A stretch of 64,000 nt of DNA from Butyrivibrio sp. (GTDB taxonomy: Bacteria; Bacillota; Clostridia; Lachnospirales; Lachnospiraceae), in the NCBI GenBank assembly GCA_015056565.1, contig SVGB01000001.1, positions 248,001-312,000 on the forward strand, read 5' to 3'. The position numbers and the translations under genes are program-made. Shown here piece by piece: positions 41,079-49,950 of the stretch; within the stretch, counting starts at the first letter, position 1, and every line of letters begins with the position of its first letter. The notes under the pieces are model-generated. The model had not been told where the DNA came from, searched no databases, and was given only the letters and a program-made list of their open reading frames with translations.

Positions 41079-42095
41079 ATGATAACTATCAAAGAAATCG
41101 CAAAACAACTGAATATGAGCACCACCACAGTATCAAATGTCATCCACGGAAAAGCCGGGGAAGTATCAGAGGATACAAGGGAAAAGGTGGAGAGATTTTT
41201 AAAAAAAGTTGATTATGTTCCAAACATAAACGCTCGTAATCTTGCTCAGAATGAATCTAAGATCATCGGCTTTGCACTTAAGGCAAGAGCCGACAAATAT
41301 GAAAACCTCATCATGGACCCCTTCGTAGCTGAGCTCATAGGTGGCGTCGAGGAAACCATACGAAACGCCGGGTACTTCATGATGCTGTACATATCAAGTG
41401 ACACTGTTGAGATCATGAGACATGTATCAACCTGGAATGTAGATGGTCTGATACTGTTTGGTATGCTGGACGACGACGGCATAAGAGTCAGCGAGAGATA
41501 TAAAAAACCTATCGTATGCCTTGACACCTACTCACTGGAGGGGCTTAAGCACTTCACCAATGTGGGACTTGACGATGAACAGGGCACCTTTGAGATCACC
41601 AAATATCTTATAGACAACGGCCATAGGAAAATTGCTTTCCTGTCTGATAACACCAAAGGCGTTGACCTGGCAAGACTTACAGGCTACAAAAAAGCTCTGC
41701 AGGCAGCAGGAATCACTTTTAAGGAATCTGACTTTTTGAAGATCAGGCCAAGAACCGATGAACTTGAAGGCAGTCTTAATGAGATCTGCGAAAGATTAAA
41801 GGAGTTCACCGCTATCGTATGTGTATCAGACCTTTATGCAGTAACACTAATGGCAGCCCTGCAGGACAGAGGCGTTTCGGTCCCAAATGACATATCCATT
41901 GTGGGATTTGACGATAACATGCTGGCACAGCTCCACAGACCAGCCCTTACCACTGTCCATCAGGATGTAAAAGAAAAGGGAATAACCGCTGCTGATACTC
42001 TTCTTAAACAGCTTCGAGGGGAAAAAACTCCCAACCAGATAAAGCTCCCTACTCACTTAGTTGTTCGTGATACTGTAAAAAATATAAACAAGTAA
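41079..42095 (+). CDS. LacI-family transcriptional regulator
   Basis: 338 residues. The N-terminal DNA-binding domain has TIKEIAKQLNMSTTTVSNVIHG and hinge NARNLAQNESKIIGF. The periplasmic-binding-like core contains VDGLILFGM, AFLSDNTKGVDLA and VCVSDLYAVTLMAAL and ends ISIVGFDDNMLAQL, RPALTTVHQD, as usual. The start at 41079 matches the family N-terminus. It lies between the GH13/kinase unit and the sugar importer and should control both, sensing an alpha-glucoside or its phosphorolysis product. Operator candidates with AAACGTTT core lie at 42221-42228. Confidence 0.95.
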   Translation: MITIKEIAKQLNMSTTTVSNVIHGKAGEVSEDTREKVERFLKKVDYVPNINARNLAQNESKIIGFALKARADKYENLIMDPFVAELIGGVEETIRNAGYFMMLYISSDTVEIMRHVSTWNVDGLILFGMLDDDGIRVSERYKKPIVCLDTYSLEGLKHFTNVGLDDEQGTFEITKYLIDNGHRKIAFLSDNTKGVDLARLTGYKKALQAAGITFKESDFLKIRPRTDELEGSLNEICERLKEFTAIVCVSDLYAVTLMAALQDRGVSVPNDISIVGFDDNMLAQLHRPALTTVHQDVKEKGITAADTLLKQLRGEKTPNQIKLPTHLVVRDTVKNINK

Positions 42096-42112
42096 ACAGC
42101 ATGACCTTTATG

Positions 42113-42151
42113 CACCTGCCTTGAACATCACAACAAGGCAGGTGTTTTTTT
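42113..42151 (+). terminator. Terminator after lacI-type gene
   Basis: CACCTGCCTT (42113-42122), 12-nt loop, AAGGCAGGTG (42135-42144), then seven T. Strong. Confidence 0.92.
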
Positions 42152-42220
42152 GTGCAAGCTGAACAAATCCAGCTTACGCGCATAAGGTTGGATTTTTGTA
42201 TGCTTTAATATGATTTTTAT

Positions 42221-42435
42221 AAACGTTTTATTGATTTTTTATTTTTTAGCGAATACGTTTAAGTTCGCTCCATGTGCGGTTTCTCTAGCAAAGCCGACAT
42301 TTTGCACCGGACTTTTTGGTCATAACATCTTGTTTTTTGACCTTTCATGTGCTATTTTGAATTTAACGTACAACTTATGCGCAAAAGTAACCGCCAGAAA
42401 AGAAATAAGTTATGGCAACTTGCACAAAAGTGCAA
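42221..42435 (+). promoter_or_regulatory. Control region of the sugar ABC transporter
   Basis: The 300-bp gap before the binding-protein gene holds AAACGTTT (42221-42228) in an ATAAACGTTTTAT context, a second related ACGTTTAA at 42255-42262, a -35-like TTGACC at 42337-42342 with a poor -10 at 42360, and the hairpin or operator TTGCAC-aaaa-GTGCAA (42420-42435) just before the ribosome site AAAGGAGG. The CG-centred palindrome fits LacI/CcpA-type operators. No further gene is visible here. Confidence 0.5.
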
Positions 42436-42451
42436 ACAAAGGAGGAAAAAA

Positions 42452-43801
42452 ATGAGAAAGAAACTATTGTCAGCCCTGCTGGCAAGCACAATGGTACTGT
42501 CCCTGGCTGCTTGCGGAACAACAGGCACAACCGGCACTACAGATGCTACACCATCTGACAACGCAGAGACACAGACAGAAGCAGCTCCTGCTGATACTGC
42601 TACTGCTGAAGCTCCTGCTGCTGAGGCTCCTGCTGGAGATCTTGGAGAGGTTCGTCTTCTCAATGGTAAGCCAGAGATCAACGACCAGATGCAGGCTCTT
42701 GCTGCTAAGTACAACGAAGAGACAGGTAACACTCTCGTAGTTGAGACAATCGGTGGCGACACAAACGCATCTGACGAGCTTAAGAAAATGTACCAGGCAG
42801 ACAACATGCCTGACATCTTCGTTATTGAAGCTAACCAGGCAGCTAACTGGGACGGCATGCTTGCTGACCTTGCTGGTGAGGAATGGACAGACAAGACTGG
42901 ATTCGAGCTTGTTGACGCTAACATGGGAACAATCGGATTCCCTTACACAGTAGAGGCTACTGCTCTTGGTTACAATGCTGACCTTCTTAAGGCAGCTGGT
43001 GTAGATCCTGCATCTCTTACAACTCCTGCAGCTTGGCAGGCAGCTTGCGAGACACTTGATTCCAAGAAGGATGAGCTTGGCATCACAGCAGTATTTGGCT
43101 GGTGCGCAGAGCCTACAAACCTTGGATGGTCTTCAGGAACACACGTATTTGGTCAGTACCTTGACGCTGGTCTTAAGGCTGATGACACAACATACATCGA
43201 CCTTCTTAACGACGGTGGTAAGATCGATGAAGCAAGAATGAAGAACTTCGCTGAGTTCATTGGCATGATGAACAAGTACTCAGATCCTGCTCTTCTTATC
43301 GATGGAACATATGACAACCAGGTTGCTGGATTCAAGGAAGGCAAGTATGTATTCATCACACAGGGTAACTGGTGTGTAACATCACCTGACGATGTAAGCT
43401 TCGAGTGCGGATTTGCTCCTTATGCATTTGAGGATGGCATCAACACAATCATCGCTGGACCACCTTCATACTGGGTAGCTTACGGCGAGGGTAACGTTGA
43501 CGGCGCTAAGGCATTCTTCAACTGGTGTGCAGGCGACTCAGCTCAGAACATCCTTGTTAACGATGCTGGTCTTGTATCTCCTTTCGATGATTGCCAGTAC
43601 GAGGCAGTTAACCCATTCTACAAGAGCATGAACAGCTACATCACAGCTGGTAACTACTCAGGATGGCACACAATGCTCAAGAAGGACGGACTTCAGAACG
43701 AGACATGTAACGTATTTGCTGACTATGCAAAGGGCAAGCTCGATGCTGACGGATTCGTTTCAACAATGGCTAAGGTAATCGCTGGTTACTACGCTCAGTA
43801 A
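42452..43801 (+). CDS. Sugar ABC transporter solute-binding lipoprotein (family 1)
   Basis: 449 residues. Lipoprotein signal MRKKLLSALLASTMVLSLAAC with the lipid-bearing Cys21, then a Thr/Ala/Glu/Pro-rich linker (about 22-68) and a family-1 solute-binding domain. DMPDIFVIEANQAANWDGM and FITQGNWCVTSPDD are typical. GAGGAAAAAA precedes the ATG at 42452. Codon use is strongly biased (GCT, CTT, AAC, AAG), as in highly expressed genes. A terminator follows before the permeases, giving excess binding protein, as in other CUT1 operons. The substrate is probably the glucoside processed by the adjacent GH13 phosphorylase. Confidence 0.95.
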   Translation: MRKKLLSALLASTMVLSLAACGTTGTTGTTDATPSDNAETQTEAAPADTATAEAPAAEAPAGDLGEVRLLNGKPEINDQMQALAAKYNEETGNTLVVETIGGDTNASDELKKMYQADNMPDIFVIEANQAANWDGMLADLAGEEWTDKTGFELVDANMGTIGFPYTVEATALGYNADLLKAAGVDPASLTTPAAWQAACETLDSKKDELGITAVFGWCAEPTNLGWSSGTHVFGQYLDAGLKADDTTYIDLLNDGGKIDEARMKNFAEFIGMMNKYSDPALLIDGTYDNQVAGFKEGKYVFITQGNWCVTSPDDVSFECGFAPYAFEDGINTIIAGPPSYWVAYGEGNVDGAKAFFNWCAGDSAQNILVNDAGLVSPFDDCQYEAVNPFYKSMNSYITAGNYSGWHTMLKKDGLQNETCNVFADYAKGKLDADGFVSTMAKVIAGYYAQ

Positions 43802-43813
43802 TAGGTTTTAATG

Positions 43814-43845
43814 CGGGCAGGGCAATCGTGCTCTGCCCGTTTTTT
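43814..43845 (+). terminator. Intra-operon terminator/attenuator after binding-protein gene
   Basis: CGGGCAGGGCA (43814-43824), ATCG loop, TGCTCTGCCCG (43829-43839), then six T. Partial read-through to the permeases is expected. Confidence 0.88.
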
Positions 43846-43898
43846 AAACAAAAACTATATAATTCACACCATTCCATTTTTGAAAGGGGGATTACAAA

Positions 43899-44996
43899 AT
43901 GGGTACATTTTCTACCGGTAGAAAGGTTGCATCATTTGGCAGCCTCATCTTGGGACTTGTGCTTACGATTGCCGGACTTGGACTATCCATCACCGGCGCA
44001 GGCGACCTTATCTTAGGTTACATGCCCATTAACGGCACGAATACGCCTATCATATTAGGCAGAGGTGCTATGTTCGTGTGTGGTATAATCCTGTTTTTCG
44101 TTGGCCTTTATCTTTTCCCAACTCTTAAGCACCACAGAGCAATAGTTAATATCATCTTCCTGTTCCCGCTTCTTTTTGCATTTGCGGTAACAGTCATCAT
44201 TCCGCTTTTCCTTGGTATCGGATATTCCTTTACTGACTGGAACGGAATCAAGCTGACAGGATTTGTTGGTCTTGCCAACTATGCAAGAATGTTCAAACAG
44301 CCATCTTTCCTTTGGTCAATACTTCTTACATTCCTGTTCGTTGTATTTAATATGATCCTGGTTAACCTGGTTGCATTTTTACTTGCTCTTCTTTGCACCT
44401 CAAGGATCAAAGGTCTTGGATTTTTCAGAGCTTCATATTTCCTTCCAAACCTTATTGGAGGAATCGTTCTTGGTTACATTTGGCAGTTCATTTTCAGTAA
44501 CGTTGTCACCAAATTTACCGGAACCTACTCAATGCTTTCGGACACAAAGACAGCTTTCATCGCAGTCATCATCGTATACATCTGGCAGTACGCAGGTTAT
44601 ATCATGCTCATCTACATAACCGGTCTTAACACAATTCCCGGAGACGTACTTGAGGCATCTGCCATCGATGGAGCAAGTCCCTCGCAGACTCTTTTCAATA
44701 TCAAGATTCCAATGATTGCTCCTACTATTACAATATGTACATTCCTTACACTTACATCTGCATTCAAGCAGTTCGACGTAAACCTTGCTCTTACAAATGG
44801 TAAGGGCTCCATCGACTTCCTTGGCAACTACATCGCCAACGGTACAGAGATGCTTGCACTTAATATCTACACCACAGCGGTTGTTAATAACGACTACGCT
44901 CTTGGCCAGGCTAAAGCCGTTCTGTTCTTTATCATCCTGGCTGCAGTTTCTATCATGCAGGTACGTATTTCTAATAAGAAGGAGGTGGAACTGTAA
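43899..44996 (+). CDS. Sugar ABC transporter permease (MalF-type)
   Basis: 365 residues. Extra N-terminal helices (about 12-35 and 52-70) precede the six-helix core beginning at about 84. The cytoplasmic coupling loop EASAIDGASPSQTLFNIKIP is the EAA motif of CUT1 permeases. GAAAGGGGG precedes the ATG. Its stop overlaps the next start (TAATG). Works with the partner MalG-type permease and an ATPase not present here; many Lachnospiraceae share one MsmK-type ATPase among importers. Confidence 0.95.
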   Translation: MGTFSTGRKVASFGSLILGLVLTIAGLGLSITGAGDLILGYMPINGTNTPIILGRGAMFVCGIILFFVGLYLFPTLKHHRAIVNIIFLFPLLFAFAVTVIIPLFLGIGYSFTDWNGIKLTGFVGLANYARMFKQPSFLWSILLTFLFVVFNMILVNLVAFLLALLCTSRIKGLGFFRASYFLPNLIGGIVLGYIWQFIFSNVVTKFTGTYSMLSDTKTAFIAVIIVYIWQYAGYIMLIYITGLNTIPGDVLEASAIDGASPSQTLFNIKIPMIAPTITICTFLTLTSAFKQFDVNLALTNGKGSIDFLGNYIANGTEMLALNIYTTAVVNNDYALGQAKAVLFFIILAAVSIMQVRISNKKEVEL

Positions 44997-45865
44997 TGCA
45001 TACAAAAGAAAAGACATCATCCGTAGTAGTAAGAATGATAATAGCTGTGATCGTTGCAGCATACGTTTTATTCCCATTTATCCTTCTTCTTATCAACTCA
45101 GGAAAGGTAACAGCTGACATTACATCCAACCCTGTAAGCCTTTCTGGCGCCAGCTTTTCTCAGCTGCTTGCCAATATAAATGCTGTTATCAATGATCCAA
45201 ACTTTATGTTCTGGACATCCTTTGGAAGTTCAGCGCTGATAACTGTCATATCCCTTGTGCTTCTGTCCCTGTTTGGAGCAATGGCTGCATGGGTTATCTG
45301 CCGTAACAAGACCGTCTGGTCAGCAGTTATCTACTTTACATTTATTGCTTCCATGATCATTCCTTTCCAGGTAGTTATGCTTCCTCTTATTTCTACCTTC
45401 AGAGATGTAGGAAAGTTCATCGGAATCCAGATGCTTCAGTCATTCCCAGGACTTATCTTTGCTTACCTTGGATTTGGCGGAGCTATGACAGTGTTCATCT
45501 TAAATGGTTTCATCAAAGGCGTTCCATACACATTGGAAGAGGCCGCAGCCATCGACGGATGTTCACCAGAGCAGACATTTTTCCAGATCATCTTCCCTCT
45601 GCTCACACCTGTTATCACAACAGTTACGATCCTTAACGGTATGTGGATCTGGAACGACTACCTTCTTCCTTCAATGATGCTTGGACAGAACGGCAAGGTA
45701 ATGACTATTCCTATCGCTATTCAGAAGTTCGTTGGCTCCTATGTAAAGAGCTGGGACAGGATCCTTCCAGCAGCGCTTCTTGCAATCATTCCTATGATCA
45801 TCATATTCCTGATCGCCCAGAGACAGATCATGGAAGGAATGATCGAGGGTGCGGTGAAGGGCTAA
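44996..45865 (+). CDS. Sugar ABC transporter permease (MalG-type)
   Basis: 289 residues with six membrane helices. The EAA loop reads EEAAAIDGCSPEQTFFQIIFP and the C-terminus RQIMEGMIEGAVKG is the usual MalG ending. Coupled to the upstream permease by TAATG and followed by a strong terminator at 45895-45933. No ATPase gene follows, so the importer must borrow one. Confidence 0.95.
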   Translation: MHTKEKTSSVVVRMIIAVIVAAYVLFPFILLLINSGKVTADITSNPVSLSGASFSQLLANINAVINDPNFMFWTSFGSSALITVISLVLLSLFGAMAAWVICRNKTVWSAVIYFTFIASMIIPFQVVMLPLISTFRDVGKFIGIQMLQSFPGLIFAYLGFGGAMTVFILNGFIKGVPYTLEEAAAIDGCSPEQTFFQIIFPLLTPVITTVTILNGMWIWNDYLLPSMMLGQNGKVMTIPIAIQKFVGSYVKSWDRILPAALLAIIPMIIIFLIAQRQIMEGMIEGAVKG

Positions 45866-45894
45866 GCTCTTTATTTCATATGTACACATTTCAA

Positions 45895-45933
45895 AAAGGC
45901 CCCTGCCGGATCGACCACCCGGCAAGGGCCTTT
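45895..45933. terminator. Bidirectional terminator
   Basis: Arms 45895-45909 and 45919-45933 pair over 15 bp with one mismatch (AAAGGCCCCTGCCGG). It serves the sugar importer and the convergent secreted protein gene. Confidence 0.9.
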
Positions 45934-45959
45934 GAATGTTTGTTACAATATTTTATTTA

Positions 45960-46619
45960 TCAGTTTGTTATTGCTGCAACCGCTGGAACTCTGACGAATG
46001 CCAGATCACCATGTTTTGTCATGTTTACAACTACATGATCCTGACGAACCTCAGTAACTGGAAGCTGAACCCAACTGCCGCCCTGGTTCTGATATACCGC
46101 AATGGTATCACCATTCTGAACTCCGGCTACATAGAAGTTAACCTTTGCTGTCTTAAAGCCAACACCAGGAGAACTTGTTGTGATGCAGGAAACTAAAGAT
46201 CCACCAACCTTGCCTGCAAGAGTAGCTGCAGATGAAACAACTGCTGAGCTGGGAGCTGTGATTGTAAAGGTAGCATTGCTTTTGCCGCCATTGATCTCAA
46301 TCTTTCCACCCTGATAAGTTACTGTTCCACCAAAGTTTACATAGTTTCCAGAGCTTGACGCAGAAGGAGCAGATGATCTTCCGCCACCGCCACCACCGCC
46401 GCCGCTACTCTTTTCAACGACAACTGTCTGTTTAGCCTTAACCAGCTCTGTAAGAGCCTCAATCTGTTTTCTCAACTCTTCATTCTGTTTCTTGATCTCT
46501 TCAATATCTTCTTTTTCTACACTGGAAGATCCCCCTGTTGAAGGGTCGGCTGCGCATACGCAGATAGATGAAGAAAACAGCATCACTGAGCAGAGAGCAA
46601 TTGCAATTATCCTTTTCAT
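45960..46619 (-). CDS. Secreted coiled-coil protein with Gly-rich linker and beta domain
   Basis: 219 residues, not a named family. Signal peptide (MKRIIAIALCSVMLFSSSIC, cleaved near CAAD), then a coiled coil (about 36-70, EDIEEIKKQNEELRKQIEAL), then an eight-Gly run with SSAPSASSS, and a beta-rich C-terminal domain (about 95-219) containing VNFYVAGVQNGDTIAVYQNQ and a final KHGDLAFVRV. GGAGG lies seven bases before the ATG. Its position just after the exopolysaccharide operon, on the same strand, suggests a cell-surface role. Confidence 0.82.
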   Translation of the reverse strand: MKRIIAIALCSVMLFSSSICVCAADPSTGGSSSVEKEDIEEIKKQNEELRKQIEALTELVKAKQTVVVEKSSGGGGGGGGRSSAPSASSSGNYVNFGGTVTYQGGKIEINGGKSNATFTITAPSSAVVSSAATLAGKVGGSLVSCITTSSPGVGFKTAKVNFYVAGVQNGDTIAVYQNQGGSWVQLPVTEVRQDHVVVNMTKHGDLAFVRVPAVAAITN

Positions 46620-46700
46620 ATTCACGCCTCCATACTTTCAAATAATTTGTATTGTCTATATGGTTGTATATATGATGCCCCACACATCTCTGCAGGCCAA

Positions 46701-47489
46701 TCACCAGTCTTCACCGGGCTCGGAATAATCCACAACCCTGTCAATGGTTCCTCTTGCATCTCCCACAAGACATCCCACAACAACGGTCTGTTTTGAAGGA
46801 TCGTCTGTATTTCTCGTCGAAAGAGTGATAATAAAGTTGTCGGGTTTTACAGCACCTTCCCAACCTGTCCTGAGCATCTTGTCCATGCTCTTATTGTGGT
46901 CTATCTCGTCCAAAAACGCCTGACAGCCGCTTGCATAGGTAAAGTCATAAACCTCCAAAAGCCTTGTATCCGGTCTTGAAAATGCTGCATACACATAATA
47001 TACAAGAGCATTGCCGTCCAGGTATACATATATATATTCGTGGTCGTCGAAATATTTTTTGTCCAAAAACTTCTGAAGATCCGCAAACATGGTACCGTCC
47101 GAGGGCGATGAGCCATGGAGCACTTCATTAAAGTCACACATGTTAGTGAGATTAGCACTTTCTGTGTAAATTGCTCCCTTGGGATCATCCTGCCTCATGG
47201 CATTGTGAGTCATGTAAAAAGAATCATCTCCATCAAGATTCTGACACACCGGATAATCAATATTTGTATCCGGAACATAGATCCAGGCGAAAATATCACT
47301 GTTATCGCTCTTTAGTTTGTCAAAATCCACATGTGAATCAGAAGCATTTTCATTTCTGCCATCAATCCCTGAAGCATCTTCCCCGGTAGCAGCTTTTCCG
47401 CATCCGTTAAGCAGCACCATTAAAGCTACCATCATGATCAGTTTAAGTGCAATCTTCTCTATGTAGTTATCTCGGCATAAACTGTTCAT
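46701..47489 (-). CDS. Sortase-B-like lipoprotein lacking catalytic residues
   Basis: 262 residues from the ATG at 47489, four bases after the LCP stop, with GAAGG upstream. An N-terminal segment ends in the lipobox LLNGC (Cys30). The SrtB fold is recognisable from IFAWIYVPDTNIDYPVCQ, GAIYTES and VLHGSSPSDGTMFADLQKF through ITLSTRNTDD to QTVVVGCL. Aligned with SrtB, the catalytic His of YGHHM is Ser (127/128), the Cys of TLSTC is Arg226, and the Arg before VVVG is Gln234. All three triad residues are therefore gone. It may be a structural or binding pseudoenzyme in polysaccharide assembly. Confidence 0.85.
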   Translation of the reverse strand: MNSLCRDNYIEKIALKLIMMVALMVLLNGCGKAATGEDASGIDGRNENASDSHVDFDKLKSDNSDIFAWIYVPDTNIDYPVCQNLDGDDSFYMTHNAMRQDDPKGAIYTESANLTNMCDFNEVLHGSSPSDGTMFADLQKFLDKKYFDDHEYIYVYLDGNALVYYVYAAFSRPDTRLLEVYDFTYASGCQAFLDEIDHNKSMDKMLRTGWEGAVKPDNFIITLSTRNTDDPSKQTVVVGCLVGDARGTIDRVVDYSEPGEDW

Positions 47490-47493
47490 TTGT

Positions 47494-48555
47494 TTAGCCT
47501 TCGTAGTCAACTTTTTCATAAAAAACATCGATTATGGTCTGGTACAGACTGTCCTCATCCACTATAAACTCTTCGTACTTGCCTGTTTTCTGAGTTTTGC
47601 CGTCTATTGTCCTAAGATCCGAAGGATCAAAACTGTAGCTTGTAATATATGGTGCCAGATAGCTTATCTCATCAACAGAAATATTGGTGACCATCATATC
47701 ACTTATAGCCTTGAACATCTCCACAGCAAATCCCGGGTCTTCAGAACTCTTTTCCCTAAGTGCACTGATGAAGCCGTTAAGGTACTGCTTCTGCCTCTCA
47801 AGTCTGTCATCGTTGGATCCGTAGATAGTAATGTCCCTGCTCTTAACATAGTGAAAAGCCTGATCCCCCTCAAGGTGGACATGTGCCCCCTTCTTAAGAG
47901 TCTTGTCAAACTTGGTCAGATCCTCAAGTACGGTAACATCCACTCCTCCAACCTTGTCATTGATCGTGGGAATTGCGCTCATATTGATCGCTGCATAACC
48001 GTGGATGGGCAGCTGATAAAACATGTTTGAAACAGCCTTGACCTCAAATTCACAGCTCTTTTCCATGCCATCACCGAAGGCATGAGCAACTGCGATCTGC
48101 GAGATCATAGTAGTCTGATATCTGCCGTAATCATCATAGATATCCACGTCTGTCATGGAATTTCGATTGATGCCTATTACCTTGATGGCGCTCTGGTGGG
48201 GATCTAATACTACTAAAAAGAGCGAATCCGCCTGGCCTGCATCTGCCCCTTCCGGAACAGAGGTAACAACTTTATCATCCTTGTCGATTCCCATGATAAG
48301 GAAGGTTGTTATATCTTCATTATAATCGTATACTTCTCCGTTGTATCTGACCCAGTCTGACTGCCAGGTGGTGTTTGGTGTCTCCATCTGAATATCGTAG
48401 TCGCTTTGCGCCATCATAGGCGTGCTGGTAGCGGATTTAGCGCTTAGATTCGATTTTCCAAACATCCTCACCATCTCAAATCCCACAAGTCCAAGAACAA
48501 TAAGCGTCATTAGGCTTGCCCAGACAATGAGGAAAACGCTTCCTTTTCCCCGCAT
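47494..48555 (-). CDS. LytR-CpsA-Psr (LCP) family glycopolymer ligase
   Basis: 353 residues. One N-terminal membrane helix (about 5-28), then an extracellular LCP domain: TFLIMGIDKDD, SLFLVVLDPHQSAIKVIGINR, and AVAHAFGDG, then KVGGVDVTVLEDLTKFD, GDQAFHYVKSRD and NDDRLERQKQYLNGF. LCP enzymes transfer lipid-linked polysaccharide to peptidoglycan or protein. AAGGAG precedes the ATG. It sits between an Ig-like protein and the dead sortase in the exopolysaccharide operon. Confidence 0.95.
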   Translation of the reverse strand: MRGKGSVFLIVWASLMTLIVLGLVGFEMVRMFGKSNLSAKSATSTPMMAQSDYDIQMETPNTTWQSDWVRYNGEVYDYNEDITTFLIMGIDKDDKVVTSVPEGADAGQADSLFLVVLDPHQSAIKVIGINRNSMTDVDIYDDYGRYQTTMISQIAVAHAFGDGMEKSCEFEVKAVSNMFYQLPIHGYAAINMSAIPTINDKVGGVDVTVLEDLTKFDKTLKKGAHVHLEGDQAFHYVKSRDITIYGSNDDRLERQKQYLNGFISALREKSSEDPGFAVEMFKAISDMMVTNISVDEISYLAPYITSYSFDPSDLRTIDGKTQKTGKYEEFIVDEDSLYQTIIDVFYEKVDYEG

Positions 48556-48564
48556 ATTAACTCC

Positions 48565-49095
48565 TTAGTTACCTGTTGTATTATTCTGTGCTTCTGCTGT
48601 ACTGGTTTCAGAAGCTGCAGCGTCCTCACTGGTAGAGCCCTCTGTTTCAGCACCTGGAAACAGCGATGGCACTTCCTCGCCATTTTCACCATCCATGGCT
48701 CCGGTCATGTCTGGAAACATGCCATCTTCCATGGTTTCTGACGAATCGCCATTGTTATCTATATCTGCAATGTCAGCAGGGAAAACTCTTGACTGCTTGG
48801 TCACGTTACCTGAAAGGTCCGCAACAGCATAGTATACAACCGCCGTCTCTTTTTCCCTGTTGAGAACAACCTTCTCCACTACGATCCTGCGGGTAAGATC
48901 CCCGTCCTTGGCATCGTAGGCCGCAACCCCAGCCTTAAGATCATTGTCAGTGGTCTCTGAATCATAGATCATGTCCACTGAAGAAAAGCGAAACTCCGGG
49001 GCAATACGATCACTTCTGCCATAGGCAACAACGATCAGAAAGATCAAAACACCACTAAGTATTGAAAAGAATATTCCAAGAATATTACCTCTCAT
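48565..49095 (-). CDS. Membrane-anchored Ig-like protein of exopolysaccharide operon
   Basis: 176 residues. A membrane helix (about 5-25) is followed by a small beta domain (about 35-105; GVAAYDAKDGDLTRRIVVEK and VYYAVADLSGNVTKQSRVF), which has the DGD-x-T and DxxGN pattern of DUF5011/HYR-type Ig domains that can bind carbohydrates or calcium. The rest is an acidic Ser/Thr/Glu-rich tail that is likely to be disordered. Nine bases separate it from the LCP gene and twelve from the kinase gene. No enzyme activity expected. Confidence 0.85.
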   Translation of the reverse strand: MRGNILGIFFSILSGVLIFLIVVAYGRSDRIAPEFRFSSVDMIYDSETTDNDLKAGVAAYDAKDGDLTRRIVVEKVVLNREKETAVVYYAVADLSGNVTKQSRVFPADIADIDNNGDSSETMEDGMFPDMTGAMDGENGEEVPSLFPGAETEGSTSEDAAASETSTAEAQNNTTGN

Positions 49096-49107
49096 CAGTC
49101 TCTCCCA

Positions 49108-49941
49108 TTAGTCCTTCCTTGTGACGCCTGCCAGATAATTGAGCTCATCCAGATCATCGTCATCAGGTTCTATATCTGCTACGGCGGCGTTTGGCCTTGG
49201 AGATGATGGTACGTCAGCACCATCATCTCCATTTCCGTAGTACTTACCATAGTACTTGCCGTAGTACTTGCCATAGTAGCTGCCGTAATGGCCATAATAG
49301 CCCTTACCGGAGATATCTACTTTGTTAAGTACAACTCCAAGCATCTTGGCTCCAGCCTTATCAAGCTGATCCTTTACCCTCTGGGCAAAGCGATAGCTTA
49401 TGGCATTGCTCTCTATTACCATAACTGTGCCATCACACTGCTTGGCTACAACCGCTGCATCAATAACGCTTCCAAGAGGCGGTGTATCAATGATGACATA
49501 GTCAAAAACCTGCTTCATGTTCTCAAGAACTTTTCCGAATATCCTGCCTCCCAAAAGCTCACTGGGGTTAGGAGGAACAGGTCCTGCAAATACCACGTAA
49601 AGGTTTGGTGTATCGGTTTCGCAGATAACACTGGAGAGCCTCTCTCTTCCAACAAGGCAGTGTGTAAGGCCTAGCCTTACAGAGCCCGTTCTGTATCTGC
49701 CCACAAGCACTGATTTACGCATATCTGCATCCACCAGAACGGTCTTTTTCCCTGCCTCTGCAAAGGCCCTTGCAAGAGCCATGGCAACTGTAGTCTTGCC
49801 TTCACCCGGAGTACAGCTGGTCACAGAGATGACCCTGACGTTCTGTCCTGAGAATTCGATATTGCTTCGAAGGGTCTTATATGCTTCTTTTATCTGATAG
49901 TTGTTTTCAGCCTGGCTGAAATGGAGTTTCGCGCTCTGCAT
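49108..49941 (-). CDS. CpsD/CapB-type tyrosine autokinase
   Basis: 277 residues. BY-kinase motifs: Walker A CTPGEGKTT (43-51), Walker A' VLVDADMR (68-75) and Walker B DYVIIDTPPLGS. The C-terminal tyrosine cluster is a repeat of YYGK units (GHYGSYYGKYYGKYYGKYYG, about 220-240), the autophosphorylation tail. After it comes an acidic region. It controls exopolysaccharide chain length with the Wzz-like partner encoded nine bases upstream; dephosphorylation falls to the PHP phosphatase at the operon start. AAGGAGATCAC precedes the ATG. Confidence 0.96.
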   Translation of the reverse strand: MQSAKLHFSQAENNYQIKEAYKTLRSNIEFSGQNVRVISVTSCTPGEGKTTVAMALARAFAEAGKKTVLVDADMRKSVLVGRYRTGSVRLGLTHCLVGRERLSSVICETDTPNLYVVFAGPVPPNPSELLGGRIFGKVLENMKQVFDYVIIDTPPLGSVIDAAVVAKQCDGTVMVIESNAISYRFAQRVKDQLDKAGAKMLGVVLNKVDISGKGYYGHYGSYYGKYYGKYYGKYYGNGDDGADVPSSPRPNAAVADIEPDDDDLDELNYLAGVTRKD

Positions 49942-49950
49942 GTGATCTCC

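Noticed and set aside
42352-42924. 190-codon minus-strand frame opposite the sugar-binding protein
   Set aside because: Shadow of the strongly codon-biased binding-protein gene.
44529-45077. 182-codon minus-strand frame opposite the permease genes
   Set aside because: Cys-rich antisense product with no start site; both permeases are secure on the plus strand.
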